This document shows positions 6,611 through 14,246 of a DNA stretch of 17,464 nt, piece by piece. Position 1 is the first letter of the stretch, and each line of letters starts with the position of its first letter. The DNA is from Verrucomicrobiota bacterium (GTDB lineage Bacteria; Verrucomicrobiota; Verrucomicrobiia; Limisphaerales; UBA1096): contig QOAX01000116.1 of NCBI GenBank assembly GCA_003972865.1, positions 1-17,464 on the forward strand, in the 5' to 3' direction. The notes under the pieces were generated by a model. The model did not search any database, was not told the DNA's origin, and saw only the letters and a list, made by a program, of their open reading frames with translations. Both the position numbers and the translations under genes were made by a program.

Positions 6611-8002
6611 TCAATCCTCGATCACAAGAATGCTCTCACCGGCCATGCCGAGTTGACCTGAACAATACAGATAAAGTTGATCGGGCGCGTTGTCGGCCAC
6701 GGTGATCCTGACATAGGAACCTCGCTTTCCGGGCACACCTTTGACCGCCACGCCTTCTCGATACTCTTCGCCTCCACGGTGGGCGCCGTCCTTGGACGTG
6801 GAAAATCTGAGTGGAAAGCCGGTATTGGTTTTCAGGGATTGATCGAAGTAATAGGTGTTTCCGCGCTTTAAGGTCAGCTTCGGATTGAAGTTCCGGTTGA
6901 TGGTGAAATGCTGTCCCTTATTGGGTCGCACGTCCATTTCGTAACCGTGGTATTCGACTCGGTTGCCACCATACTCGCCGAAGGGGATCCTGGTGGGCAG
7001 TTGATAGTCTTTGTTGTTGATTAAGTGATAGGCAGCAAAATCCATCTCCTTGAGCTCCTGCCTGGTGCATGGCTTCCATTCCGAGTGAAGGTTCTCGCAC
7101 CAGCCTCGGGGTTTGGCCTCCTCTTTGGGTGCCTCAGGTTGCCTTGTGAGCATCTCATTGTAACCGATGTTCGTGGCCCAGATGTGCCACAGGTACTCAT
7201 CGACCTGGCATCCCCAACCGCATGACGTCGCGTTGTACGTATACCAAGCGCTTTCCGGATAGACCCATCTGCCATCCACAGGCTTCACCGTCCGGTCGAT
7301 TCCGCGTGCACGATCCATGGCATCGGAAAGTGTCGACGACCACGTATCACCGGCCTCTTCGTCCGGCAAACCGAAATCCTTTGCGTAAACACTCTGGAAC
7401 GCTTTGCCGTACTTGTGGAACAATTCTTCGACCGCGATGTCCATTTCGCCGTCCCGCGAGTGTCCGACGCCGGAGTGCCCCGGGCGAAGCGCCTGTGCCG
7501 GAACCCAAAAGGGCTGGCCGGGCTTGAAGGCGATCCATGCGTTATCCAGTGCCTTGGTATCGACCAGGACGATGAGGTAATTCCGTCCCTCGGAATCTTT
7601 CTGATGGTATTCGAAAATTTTCCGATCGTCCGGAATGAAGTCTTCGTCGTTGTCGATGAGCTGGGCGTAGACCTTCGCCGCGTGAATGATCTCGGGAACG
7701 GGCGTCTTTGGCATCGCCGCAATGGTGACACCAAAGACATTAATGTAAGTATCAAAGAATTTCTCCATGCCGCAAGCAAGCCCGGGCAAGTTAGGATGCG
7801 CTGCCTTGTATTGCTCAAGGCTCATGGGCTCGAAAGCGGGTCTTGGATAGGTTGTCGCTAAGCTCGACTGAGGTGGAGGCGACTGCTGCACTGGCTCTTT
7901 GGCAACTGGTTTGGCGAGTTCAACAGGAGACGACTGCTGCGACTCCCCGCACCCAACCAACAGCACGGCTGCGATTGTTGTGAGTAGGAGGTGTTTCATC
8001 AT
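6611..8002 (-). CDS. Chimeric lipoprotein: ankyrin-family signal, unknown domain, cupredoxin-like C-terminus
   Basis: The product is 463 residues from ATG 8002 (a second ATG follows at 7999). Residues 1-21 carry a lipoprotein signal with lipobox LVGC, Cys18, nearly identical to the ankyrin lipoprotein start at 211. After a Gln/Pro/Ser linker, residues 56-290 form an unrecognised domain with EELFH (192-196), a possible metal site, and a SCGWGCQVDEYLWHIW segment (260-275) whose two Cys may form a disulfide. The last 100 residues (PKLTLKRGNTYYFDQS, then LRFST, then LYLYCSGQLGMAG) resemble a cupredoxin-like module common in marine proteins. The usual copper ligands appear lost: His becomes Phe396 in TGFPLRFST and His becomes Gln450 in YCSGQLGM; Cys447 and Met453 remain. 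It follows pseudopilin 3 by 33 bases on the same strand. Function unknown. Confidence 0.85.
   Translation of the reverse strand: MMKHLLLTTIAAVLLVGCGESQQSSPVELAKPVAKEPVQQSPPPQSSLATTYPRPAFEPMSLEQYKAAHPNLPGLACGMEKFFDTYINVFGVTIAAMPKTPVPEIIHAAKVYAQLIDNDEDFIPDDRKIFEYHQKDSEGRNYLIVLVDTKALDNAWIAFKPGQPFWVPAQALRPGHSGVGHSRDGEMDIAVEELFHKYGKAFQSVYAKDFGLPDEEAGDTWSSTLSDAMDRARGIDRTVKPVDGRWVYPESAWYTYNATSCGWGCQVDEYLWHIWATNIGYNEMLTRQPEAPKEEAKPRGWCENLHSEWKPCTRQELKEMDFAAYHLINNKDYQLPTRIPFGEYGGNRVEYHGYEMDVRPNKGQHFTINRNFNPKLTLKRGNTYYFDQSLKTNTGFPLRFSTSKDGAHRGGEEYREGVAVKGVPGKRGSYVRITVADNAPDQLYLYCSGQLGMAGESILVIED
7905..7999 (-). repeat. Ankyrin-lipoprotein 5' end, copy 2 (inside the chimeric lipoprotein)
   Basis: The first 70 or so bases of this coding end (MKHLLLTTIAAVLLVGCGES) match the starts at 211 and 16610 almost base for base. 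Similarity fades in the Pro/Glu/Lys/Val linker, after which the protein is unrelated to ankyrins. Because even third codon positions are kept, this is recent copying or recombination rather than convergence on a lipoprotein signal. Confidence 0.8.
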
Positions 8003-8035
8003 TGTGAAAAAATGACCCCCCAAGAAACTGGATAA

Positions 8036-8872
8036 CTAACGGCCTGCGCCGCCCCGTCGGGGATCTTGGGGGTCATTCCAAAGGGCATTAGGCAAGGCGG
8101 AGTCCTTGAGTGCAGCGCCACTGGTCATCGGCGCGCCGGCTAAGGCATAATATTCGGTGTAGGTGATATATCGCGCGGAGCCACCGAAAGTCCCGACATG
8201 GGCGCCTCCGCCGGCGTTTCTTCTAAAATCGTTTGCGGCGATAGTGCCATGGCGTTGGGAGATTCCACGGTCCGGCCGGCTCGAGACATCGTTAAAAAAG
8301 AATGGATTTAACTCATCGCCTTCCCATTGAAGAATATAATGGGATTCGAAAGAACTGAGTTTGTGAGTGTTCGCATTTGCAAGCCGCCCATAACTAATTA
8401 TCGATCCATTCCACACGTAACTACTCAGATAGACCACCCGTTGGTTAAAGAGCCTCTTTTTGGAGCCTTTTTGTTCCTTGAAGTCAAGTGGACACATATA
8501 AACCTTTTCGGTCTCCAAGTAAGGCCAAAGTTGACCTTTCTTCACTGATTCCAGTTGCCGTGCGACCATTTGGTCCGTGGCGCCATTGCCGCCTCGCGGG
8601 AAACCGGCGCCATAAAGCCAAGACGCGCGACCCGTTCCCCATCCCGGCGCCGGCATGTAGTCCTCGTGATCCTGTGTGTACATCGTCATTGCCATCATCA
8701 CCTGTCTGTTGTTGTTCAAATCAATGGCGCCATAGCCTTTGTCTTTGGCCCTTGACAATACCGGCAAAAGTAGACTTGCCAAGATAGCGATAATGGCGAT
8801 CACCACTAGAAGCTCAATAAGCGTGAAAGCCACACGCTTACGGATTTCAATTAACGATGGAATGGATTTCAT
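8036..8872 (-). CDS. Type II secretion-type pseudopilin (pseudopilin 3)
   Basis: From ATG 8872 the product has 278 residues; the frame also reaches a TTG at 8911, but that TTG lies inside a promoter-like -35 box. The leader MKSIPSLIEIRKRVA is followed by FTLIELLVVIAIIAILASLLLP. The residue before the cleavage site is Ala15 instead of the usual Gly, with Glu20 at +5; Ala is tolerated by prepilin peptidases but less common. The C-terminal H-X9-DG motif is altered: GGGAHVGTFGGSARYI has GG where DG is expected, so it belongs to a different subfamily from pseudopilins 1 and 2. It probably shares a transcript with the chimeric lipoprotein, 33 bases downstream. Role unknown. Confidence 0.88.
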   Translation of the reverse strand: MKSIPSLIEIRKRVAFTLIELLVVIAIIAILASLLLPVLSRAKDKGYGAIDLNNNRQVMMAMTMYTQDHEDYMPAPGWGTGRASWLYGAGFPRGGNGATDQMVARQLESVKKGQLWPYLETEKVYMCPLDFKEQKGSKKRLFNQRVVYLSSYVWNGSIISYGRLANANTHKLSSFESHYILQWEGDELNPFFFNDVSSRPDRGISQRHGTIAANDFRRNAGGGAHVGTFGGSARYITYTEYYALAGAPMTSGAALKDSALPNALWNDPQDPRRGGAGR

Positions 8873-8882
8873 TGGTAACGCA

Positions 8883-8911
8883 AGTATCCAAGGGGAAGCT
8901 GGGAATGTCAA
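8883..8911 (-). promoter_or_regulatory. Candidate sigma-70-type promoter of pseudopilin 3
   Basis: A perfect TTGACA (8911-8906) is followed after 17 bases by GATACT (8888-8883), four of six matches to TATAAT. The ATG at 8872 begins 10 bases after the -10 box, so transcription would start only a few bases before the start codon. This predicts a leaderless or nearly leaderless mRNA and supports ATG 8872 over the upstream TTG. Confidence 0.45.
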
Positions 8912-9023
8912 AGGAATACTGAATTGTTTTGGAACGGCGTTCCTGCTCTCTTTCCCATTGCCAAAATGGTGTTGTGAGATTGTTTTTGGGCCATATTGTG
9001 GTGTGTATGGTCGAGTTGGTTGA

Positions 9024-9089
9024 CTTGCCTTCAGCCTTCAATTCTTCACTCGTCTTGCCGCCGTGTTTGCGGAGGAGGTCGGCGGTTTC
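9024..9089 (-). repeat. Ankyrin-gene 3' remnant, copy 3
   Basis: The minus strand encodes ETAD followed by LLRKHGGKTSEELKAEGK, the longest clear copy of the ankyrin 3' end. The usual stop is missing: the next codon is TCA and the frame continues as unrelated sequence. It begins about 30 bases after the DUF1080 stop and lies upstream of pseudopilin 3. The lost stop marks it as a non-functional scar. Confidence 0.8.
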
Positions 9090-9120
9090 CGTCAGGCTAA
9101 ACCGGATGGCACACCGTTCG

Positions 9121-9744
9121 CTAGAGTCTCTTAATCTTGATGTTCCGAAAAAAAAGGTTGTTCGGTTCGCCGTGGTCCTGCAGGCCAATGTAGCCCTCGA
9201 GCGGCCGGTCTTTCATGGGCGTCTTATCCAGTTGGATATCGACAATTTTTTCGCTGTTCAGTTCCACCAGCAGGTGTTGGCTTTTGCAAGTGACAATCAT
9301 TTGGTTCCATTCGCCGGGATTCTTGGACATGTTCTTTGAAGCGCCGACAGTGCGGATGATGCCGCCGTGGTCGTGGGGCCCCATCTTGCCCTTCTTTTTG
9401 GTTGAATCGAGAATCTGCGCCTCGATGCCGGATTGGACCGGGTTTTTCAAGTCTCCCACGCGGAAGAACACACCGCTGTTACCGCCGGGTGGATATTTGT
9501 ATTCAACGTGCAGGACAAAGTCCTTGTACTTCTGCTTGCTCCAGAGATAGGCCCCGTAACGCTGCCACCCTTTTTCACCCGGGCGCGGTTGAATGAGCAG
9601 GGAGCCGTCCTTTTGCGGAAGCCAATTACCGGTGGTCTGCCAACCGGTCAAATCCTGGCCGTTGTACAGTTTTATCCAGTCTTTTTCCGCGGCGGAAACC
9701 AAGGGCGCTAGGCCGATGAGTGTAGTGAGCAATAATATTTTCAT
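9121..9744 (-). CDS. Secreted DUF1080 protein (3-keto-disaccharide hydrolase-like)
   Basis: From ATG 9744 the product has 207 residues and a clear signal peptide (MKILLLTTLIGLAPLVSA, cut before AEKDW); the frame also reaches TTG 9789, which would bury the signal. The mature part starts WIKLYNGQDLTGWQTTGNW and contains GNSGVFFRV, SGIEAQILD, WNQMIVTCKSQHLLVELN and GYIGLQDHG, all typical of DUF1080. The family has a concanavalin/LamG-like fold, and some members hydrolyse 3-keto-glycosides. Size matches single-domain members. It lies downstream of the sulfatase and alpha/beta hydrolase genes on the same strand, consistent with carbohydrate breakdown. Confidence 0.92.
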   Translation of the reverse strand: MKILLLTTLIGLAPLVSAAEKDWIKLYNGQDLTGWQTTGNWLPQKDGSLLIQPRPGEKGWQRYGAYLWSKQKYKDFVLHVEYKYPPGGNSGVFFRVGDLKNPVQSGIEAQILDSTKKKGKMGPHDHGGIIRTVGASKNMSKNPGEWNQMIVTCKSQHLLVELNSEKIVDIQLDKTPMKDRPLEGYIGLQDHGEPNNLFFRNIKIKRL

Positions 9745-9904
9745 GGAGTCACGATTGTTGTGATAAGTAGTGATTTCATAGCGAGACAACAGTCATCCAG
9801 ATTAGCGTAGTTTTCAAGGTGTTTTAACTGTTCCCGAGGATTGACCAGCCTTCATGCGGACCAGTCAACAAATGGGGTTCAGCGGTACACACGATTGCGG
9901 GGCG

Positions 9905-10864
9905 TCATTTCATATATTTCTTAATGAAAGGCAGAACGGCAGCGTGAGCAGCGCGAATGTCCTCGGGCTTGCCTCCCCCAAGGCCGTGCTCGCCGCCTTG
10001 GACGGAAATCAACCGGTGGGGAATGCCGTGTTTCTTGAATTCACGCGCCATGATGAGGCTTTGCTCATGCGGCACGTCGGTGTCTTTCGTGCCATGGATC
10101 ATCAGAGTTGGCGGATAGGTGGGGGAAACGTTTACGGCGGGCATGAAGGGGGCAAATTTCTTGGCCTCACTTTCAGGAAATCCACTGACTTTCTCTGGCC
10201 AGATTCCGAGTTTTCGGCAGGTTCGATAGTATGTGCCTCCGTCGCCTTTGCGATCCCGGGAATTGGCCACCGGAGGCCCGGCTTCAATGACCGCCATTTC
10301 GGCAGGGGCCTGGCTTTTACCCTGATGCCGGGCATGCGGACTGGGTTCGCTGTACCAAGGTCCAATGAGGTCGCCGTATCCCCAGTAGGACACCAGCACC
10401 GTGGGCGGCGGCTGGACGCGGAAGCCGGTGGAGAAAGTCAGGTATCCACCGGCGGAGCCGCCGAGGACAGCGATCTTGGAAGTGTCTGCCTGAAATTTTT
10501 CACGGCCATTTTTCCGGATCCATTCAAAGGCATCCTCCACGTCCGAAATGATCTCCGGCAGCTTGGTTTCCGGGGCAAGCCGGTAATCAATGGAAACCAC
10601 CACGTAACCCGCATGCAACAATTGCCGTCCCGGTCCAATGCCTTGACGTCCACCGTTGATCAGCGCCCCGCCATGGATCCATACCGCTAGGGGCCGAATC
10701 TTTTTATCCGCCGGTCGATTCGCGTCCAGTTTGATTTCCAAGTCCCCGACCTTTTTGTAGGTGAAGGTGGTCACGGTGGTCTTTTGTTCCTGGGCGAAGG
10801 CAGAGCCTGGGTTTAGGAGGAGGGCGCAAAGGAAAAACCCCAGCATGGACGCGATGTGTTGCAT
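9905..10864 (-). CDS. Secreted alpha/beta hydrolase (esterase/lipase-like)
   Basis: From ATG 10864 the product has 319 residues with signal peptide MQHIASMLGFFLCALLLNP to AFA before QEQ; the open frame reaches 11038 but has no sensible N-terminus there. Catalytic features fit the hormone-sensitive-lipase-like/esterase group: oxyanion motif HGG (64-66), nucleophile elbow GGSAGG with Ser137, acid Asp261 in HGTKDTDVP, and His293 in GGEHGLGGG. Such enzymes in PVC bacteria often remove acyl groups from polysaccharides, but the substrate here is not shown. It lies 174 bases after the sulfatase and 160 bases before the DUF1080 gene. A TATCAT box ends six bases before the ATG, hinting at its own promoter. 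Confidence 0.9.
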   Translation of the reverse strand: MQHIASMLGFFLCALLLNPGSAFAQEQKTTVTTFTYKKVGDLEIKLDANRPADKKIRPLAVWIHGGALINGGRQGIGPGRQLLHAGYVVVSIDYRLAPETKLPEIISDVEDAFEWIRKNGREKFQADTSKIAVLGGSAGGYLTFSTGFRVQPPPTVLVSYWGYGDLIGPWYSEPSPHARHQGKSQAPAEMAVIEAGPPVANSRDRKGDGGTYYRTCRKLGIWPEKVSGFPESEAKKFAPFMPAVNVSPTYPPTLMIHGTKDTDVPHEQSLIMAREFKKHGIPHRLISVQGGEHGLGGGKPEDIRAAHAAVLPFIKKYMK

Positions 10865-11038
10865 GAAAAAATGATAGGTCAGCCCCGCCATTTGCGCCAG
10901 CACGCAAAACAGAACACAGCTAGACCAACGCTTCACAGCAAGTGAACAACGAATTAAAACGATACATTTACCCTCCCCGCCAAGTGAGACTGGTTGGAGT
11001 TCAACCCTGGAAGAGTTGTATCCGGTCCTGCGGGCCAC

Positions 11039-12631
11039 TCACTCGCTGGTTCCATAGAATTGTTTGGGGAAATCGGCCGGGCCGGAACGTTCCGGATGCC
11101 GCTTGGGGAACGTCGGTCCGCGGTCGGGGGCCAAGCGTAAATTCATCCCACCGCTTTTCGCCAACAACTCGAACAACCGCTTGTTCAGCTTGGCGACGGT
11201 TTCCTGATGTTCCGGCTCAAAGATCAAATTGGTCGTCTCGTCCGGATCGGCCTGCAGGTCATACAGTTCGTTGGTGTCCCACAATCCGTGGTAGCGGATG
11301 TACTTGAAGCGCTCGCCGCGCACCGCATGGATGGTCGGCGTGTGGGGATAGTTGCGCTCCCAAAAATACTCGTACAACACGAAGTCGCGCCACGGGATGT
11401 CGTTGCCCTTGGCCAATTGCCAAAAGCTGCGGCCATCCATGTGCCCGGGCGTCGAGAGCCCGGCCACCTCAAGCAGCGTCGGGCCAACGTCGATGTTGGC
11501 AATGACTTTCTTGATCACCGAACCGCCATTGATCACCTCCGGGCAGTGCATCAGGAACGGCACGCGCATCGATGCCTCGTAGGCGGTGCGCTTGTCGATC
11601 AAGCCTTGTTCGCCAAACTGAAATCCGTTGTCCCCCATGTACACGATCACCGTGGATTTCAGCAAATCCCTCTTCTCCAGCAGATCAAACAGGCGGCCGA
11701 GATTTTCGTCGACGGCCAACAATGCCTCGCAGTAGCGGATGTAATAGGCGTTCAGGTCGAAGTCCGACAGGTTGTAGGCGAAGTCCGTGCCGTGTCGACT
11801 GTTGCGCTGGTCCCGCAGCCAGCGCGGCTTGTTGCGAAAGTTTTTTCCACCCTTAGCAAACGTCTTCGGCAGGGGCAGCTTCTTGTTTTTGTAGCGGCCC
11901 TTGTGACGGTCCGCCGGCACGAAATCGGCGTGCACCGCCTTGTGCGACAGCGTCAGGAAAAACGGTTTGTCGCCGTTTTGCTCGCCCAGCCACTCCAGCG
12001 CGTAGTTGGTCAACTCGTCGGTGATGTAACCCTTCTGCGGAACGCGCTTGCCGTTGACGTTGAACCCGTCGTAGCTGTTTTGCGGCACCTTGCGACTCGT
12101 GCCGTGGCCGTCCGGCCAATACGTCCCCTGACCCTTGAAACTCACCCAGTGATTGTAGCCCGGCTGCGCGTGGTCGACGTTGCCGCCCATGTGCCACTTG
12201 CCGATGAACGCCGTTTCGTAACCAGCCGCCTGCATGTATTCCGGAAAAAAGATCAGCCCTTCCGGCAGCGGATTGTAATTGTCCACCACCTTATGATTGT
12301 GCGCGTACAGGCCGGTGACAATGCTGGCGCGGCTCGGCGAACAAAGTGACGTTGTGACAAAGGCATTCGGAAACCAGGCGCCGCCCCTGGCCATCCGATC
12401 GAGGTTTGGCGTCTCGAGAAACGGATGACCGGCAAAGCCCATCGCATCAAACCGATGATCGTCCGCCAGCACGAAAATGATGTTGCGCGGCGTCTCACCG
12501 GCGACGCGCGGAACGGTGCGTTTGTTTGCGGCACCAACACCCTGCGCCAAAAAACCAAGCGACCCAACAACGGCCGCCCAAACGGCCAAGCGCTTGGCCA
12601 AGCGTATCACTAAAAACATGCGCCGCACCAT
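11039..12631 (-). CDS. Secreted Cys-type sulfatase (arylsulfatase family)
   Basis: The 530-residue enzyme hydrolyses sulfate esters, probably from sulfated polysaccharides outside the cytoplasm. A signal peptide covers about residues 1-35. The active-site signature is CSPSR (Cys97-Arg101), where Cys97 must be converted to formylglycine by a sulfatase-modifying enzyme; none is encoded in this window. Metal ligands fit ADDHR (Asp57, Asp58) and MGDNG (Asp334, Asn335); GKWHMG (Lys145, His147) and DKRTAYEAS complete the family pattern. The C-terminal half has the usual LYDLQADPDETTNL subdomain. It is complete. A second Met at residue 5 is a possible start; no strong ribosome binding site is seen. 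Ankyrin remnant 4 lies 62 bases upstream. Confidence 0.95.
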   Translation of the reverse strand: MVRRMFLVIRLAKRLAVWAAVVGSLGFLAQGVGAANKRTVPRVAGETPRNIIFVLADDHRFDAMGFAGHPFLETPNLDRMARGGAWFPNAFVTTSLCSPSRASIVTGLYAHNHKVVDNYNPLPEGLIFFPEYMQAAGYETAFIGKWHMGGNVDHAQPGYNHWVSFKGQGTYWPDGHGTSRKVPQNSYDGFNVNGKRVPQKGYITDELTNYALEWLGEQNGDKPFFLTLSHKAVHADFVPADRHKGRYKNKKLPLPKTFAKGGKNFRNKPRWLRDQRNSRHGTDFAYNLSDFDLNAYYIRYCEALLAVDENLGRLFDLLEKRDLLKSTVIVYMGDNGFQFGEQGLIDKRTAYEASMRVPFLMHCPEVINGGSVIKKVIANIDVGPTLLEVAGLSTPGHMDGRSFWQLAKGNDIPWRDFVLYEYFWERNYPHTPTIHAVRGERFKYIRYHGLWDTNELYDLQADPDETTNLIFEPEHQETVAKLNKRLFELLAKSGGMNLRLAPDRGPTFPKRHPERSGPADFPKQFYGTSE

Positions 12632-12693
12632 GCCAAGCCAAGCGAAGTCTTTGAAGATAATTCAACCCCCTAGGGTTATCGTCAGCCAGTAGA

Positions 12694-12750
12694 CTACTTC
12701 CCTTCAGCTTTTAACTCTTTACCCGTCTTGCCGCCGTGTTTGCGGATTAG
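12694..12750 (-). repeat. Ankyrin-gene 3' remnant, copy 4
   Basis: The minus strand encodes LIRKHGGKTGKELKAEGK and TAG, matching the other remnants with conservative changes (Leu to Ile, Glu to Lys). No ankyrin body precedes it; instead a short orphan signal peptide frame runs into it out of frame. It lies between the DUF1501 gene and the sulfatase gene. Confidence 0.8.
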
Positions 12751-12812
12751 ATTACTTGAGACGAACCAAGCGCAACGAATGCCAGGAAAAGAAAACTTGC
12801 GAGAAGACGCAT
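12747..12812 (-). pseudogene. Orphan signal peptide, truncated gene start
   Basis: A 21-codon frame starts MRLLASFLFLAFVALGSS at ATG 12812, an almost perfect secretory signal, and stops at TAA 12747-12749. It lies 19 bases after the DUF1501 stop, on the same strand, with GGGGA upstream. A signal peptide with no mature protein suggests a third gene of the DUF1549/DUF1501 operon that was cut off where the ankyrin 3' remnant begins. The stop arises within the first codons of that remnant, read in another frame. Confidence 0.55.
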
Positions 12813-12831
12813 CAGTCGATCAGTCCCCGTT

Positions 12832-14244
12832 TTACGCAATGATGTCGTGCACGACGTTGCCAAAGATGTCAGTCAGGCGAAAGTCGCGGCCGGCGTGGCG
12901 ATAGGTAAGTTGCTCGTGGTCGAAGCCGAGCAGGTGCAACAGCGTGGCGTGCAGGTCGTGCAGGTGCACCTTGCCGCTGACGGGTCGGTAGCCGTGGTCG
13001 TCCGTTTCGCCATGGACGAAGCCGGGTTTCACGCCGCCGCCAGCCAGCAGGGTGCAAAAGCTTTCCTGCTGATGCTCGCGGCCGTGCTTGGCTATGGGCG
13101 AGGTGCCGGAGAGATCCTGGCTCCAGTACGTGCGGCCGAATTCGCCAGACCACACCACCAGCGTGTCCTTTAAAAGGCCCCGCCGCTTGAGGTCGCGGAT
13201 GAGCCCGGCGATGGGTTTGTCGGCACCGCCAGCGCTATTGGGGAGGGCAGTGCGGATGTCGCCGTGGTGGTCCCAGCCGTCGATCGTCACCTGCACGAAC
13301 CGCACGCCCGCCTCGCTGAGCCGACGGGCCATCAGGCAGGCGCGACCGTTTCGGTCGGTCTTGCTGTCGCCGATGCCGTACATCTCCTGCGTTTCCTTGG
13401 ATTCACCGGAGAGATCAACCAGCCCGGGTGTTTCCGCCTGCATGCGGAAGGCCAACTCGAACGACTGAATGATGCCCTCCATTTGCGCGTCGGTTTTGAC
13501 GCGCTTCAACAGCCGCTGGTTCATGCCCTGCAGAAAATTCAGCCGACGGCGCTGCGCCTCCGGCTTGGCGTCGGGGTCGCGCAGGTTCTTGATGGCGGGT
13601 TCGCGGTCATTGCCCGGCACACGCAACGGTGTGCCCTGATGCATCGCCGGCAGGAACGATGCGCTGTAGGTGCGCACATCGCCGGGCGGGTGAATGGTGA
13701 TAAAGCTCGGCAGGTTTTCGTTCTCCGTGCCGAGGCCGTAGCTGATCCACGAGCCCATCGATGGTCGCGCTTCGGCGATGTGGCCGGTGTGAAACTGCAG
13801 CGCTGCCGGCGCGTGCGCCTTGTTGTCTGAAACCATCGCGCGCAGCATGCACAACTCGTCCGCGACGCCGGCCATGTTGGGCAGCAGGTCGGATAACATC
13901 AGGCCCGACTGCCCGCGCGGCCGCACCGGCGCAACCGGTGCCATGGGCAGGAACTTGGCCACGCCCACGCGAAGCTGCCCGTCGTCCCCCACCGGCGAGG
14001 CGATGGGCTTGCCGTGGTTTTGGGTGATGTAATCCTTCGGCGCAAACAGGTCACCCTGCGACGGGCCGCCGGCCATGAAGAGAAAAATGACGCGCTTGGC
14101 TCGCGGCGCAAAGTGCGGCGCACGGACGGCCAGCGGGCTCGCGCCACGAGCCATGCCGGTCACCATGCCACTCAAGGCCAGGCCACCAAAGCCGCACGCG
14201 GCGGACTGCAGTAATTGTCGGCGGGAAAGCTGTGTCGTGTTCAT
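12832..14244 (-). CDS. DUF1501 Tat-exported protein
   Basis: The product has 470 residues from ATG 14244; a TTG two codons earlier is possible but less likely. A Tat leader (LSRRQLLQSAACGFGGLAL) is followed by RVIFLFMAGGPSQGDLFAPK, the typical start of DUF1501 proteins, which share the alkaline phosphatase/sulfatase-like fold. Later family blocks include GVRFVQVTIDGWDHHGDI, LVVWSGEFGRTYWSQDLSG, KHGREHQQESFCTLLAGGG and HLHDLHATLLHLLG. The ATG lies two bases after the stop of the DUF1549/DUF1553 gene. These two families are almost always paired in Planctomycetes and Verrucomicrobia, where the pairs are numerous and often sit beside sulfatases. Biochemical role is not established; polysaccharide use is the common inference. 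Confidence 0.94.
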   Translation of the reverse strand: MNTTQLSRRQLLQSAACGFGGLALSGMVTGMARGASPLAVRAPHFAPRAKRVIFLFMAGGPSQGDLFAPKDYITQNHGKPIASPVGDDGQLRVGVAKFLPMAPVAPVRPRGQSGLMLSDLLPNMAGVADELCMLRAMVSDNKAHAPAALQFHTGHIAEARPSMGSWISYGLGTENENLPSFITIHPPGDVRTYSASFLPAMHQGTPLRVPGNDREPAIKNLRDPDAKPEAQRRRLNFLQGMNQRLLKRVKTDAQMEGIIQSFELAFRMQAETPGLVDLSGESKETQEMYGIGDSKTDRNGRACLMARRLSEAGVRFVQVTIDGWDHHGDIRTALPNSAGGADKPIAGLIRDLKRRGLLKDTLVVWSGEFGRTYWSQDLSGTSPIAKHGREHQQESFCTLLAGGGVKPGFVHGETDDHGYRPVSGKVHLHDLHATLLHLLGFDHEQLTYRHAGRDFRLTDIFGNVVHDIIA

Positions 14245-14246
14245 GT

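Noticed and set aside
8847..9188. 113-codon minus-strand frame including LLRKHGGKTSEELKAEGK
   Set aside because: It is ankyrin remnant 3 with its stop lost, reading on through intergenic DNA and the promoter of pseudopilin 3; not a credible gene.
9854..10690. 278-codon open frame on the plus strand
   Set aside because: It is opposite the alpha/beta hydrolase with its catalytic triad; no domain or signal supports the plus-strand reading.
11207..12349. 380-codon open frame on the plus strand
   Set aside because: It is the antisense shadow of the sulfatase gene, which has a full set of catalytic motifs; the plus-strand product has no recognisable domain.
13264..13830. 188-codon open frame on the plus strand
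   Set aside because: It is a shadow of the DUF1501 gene in GC-rich DNA.
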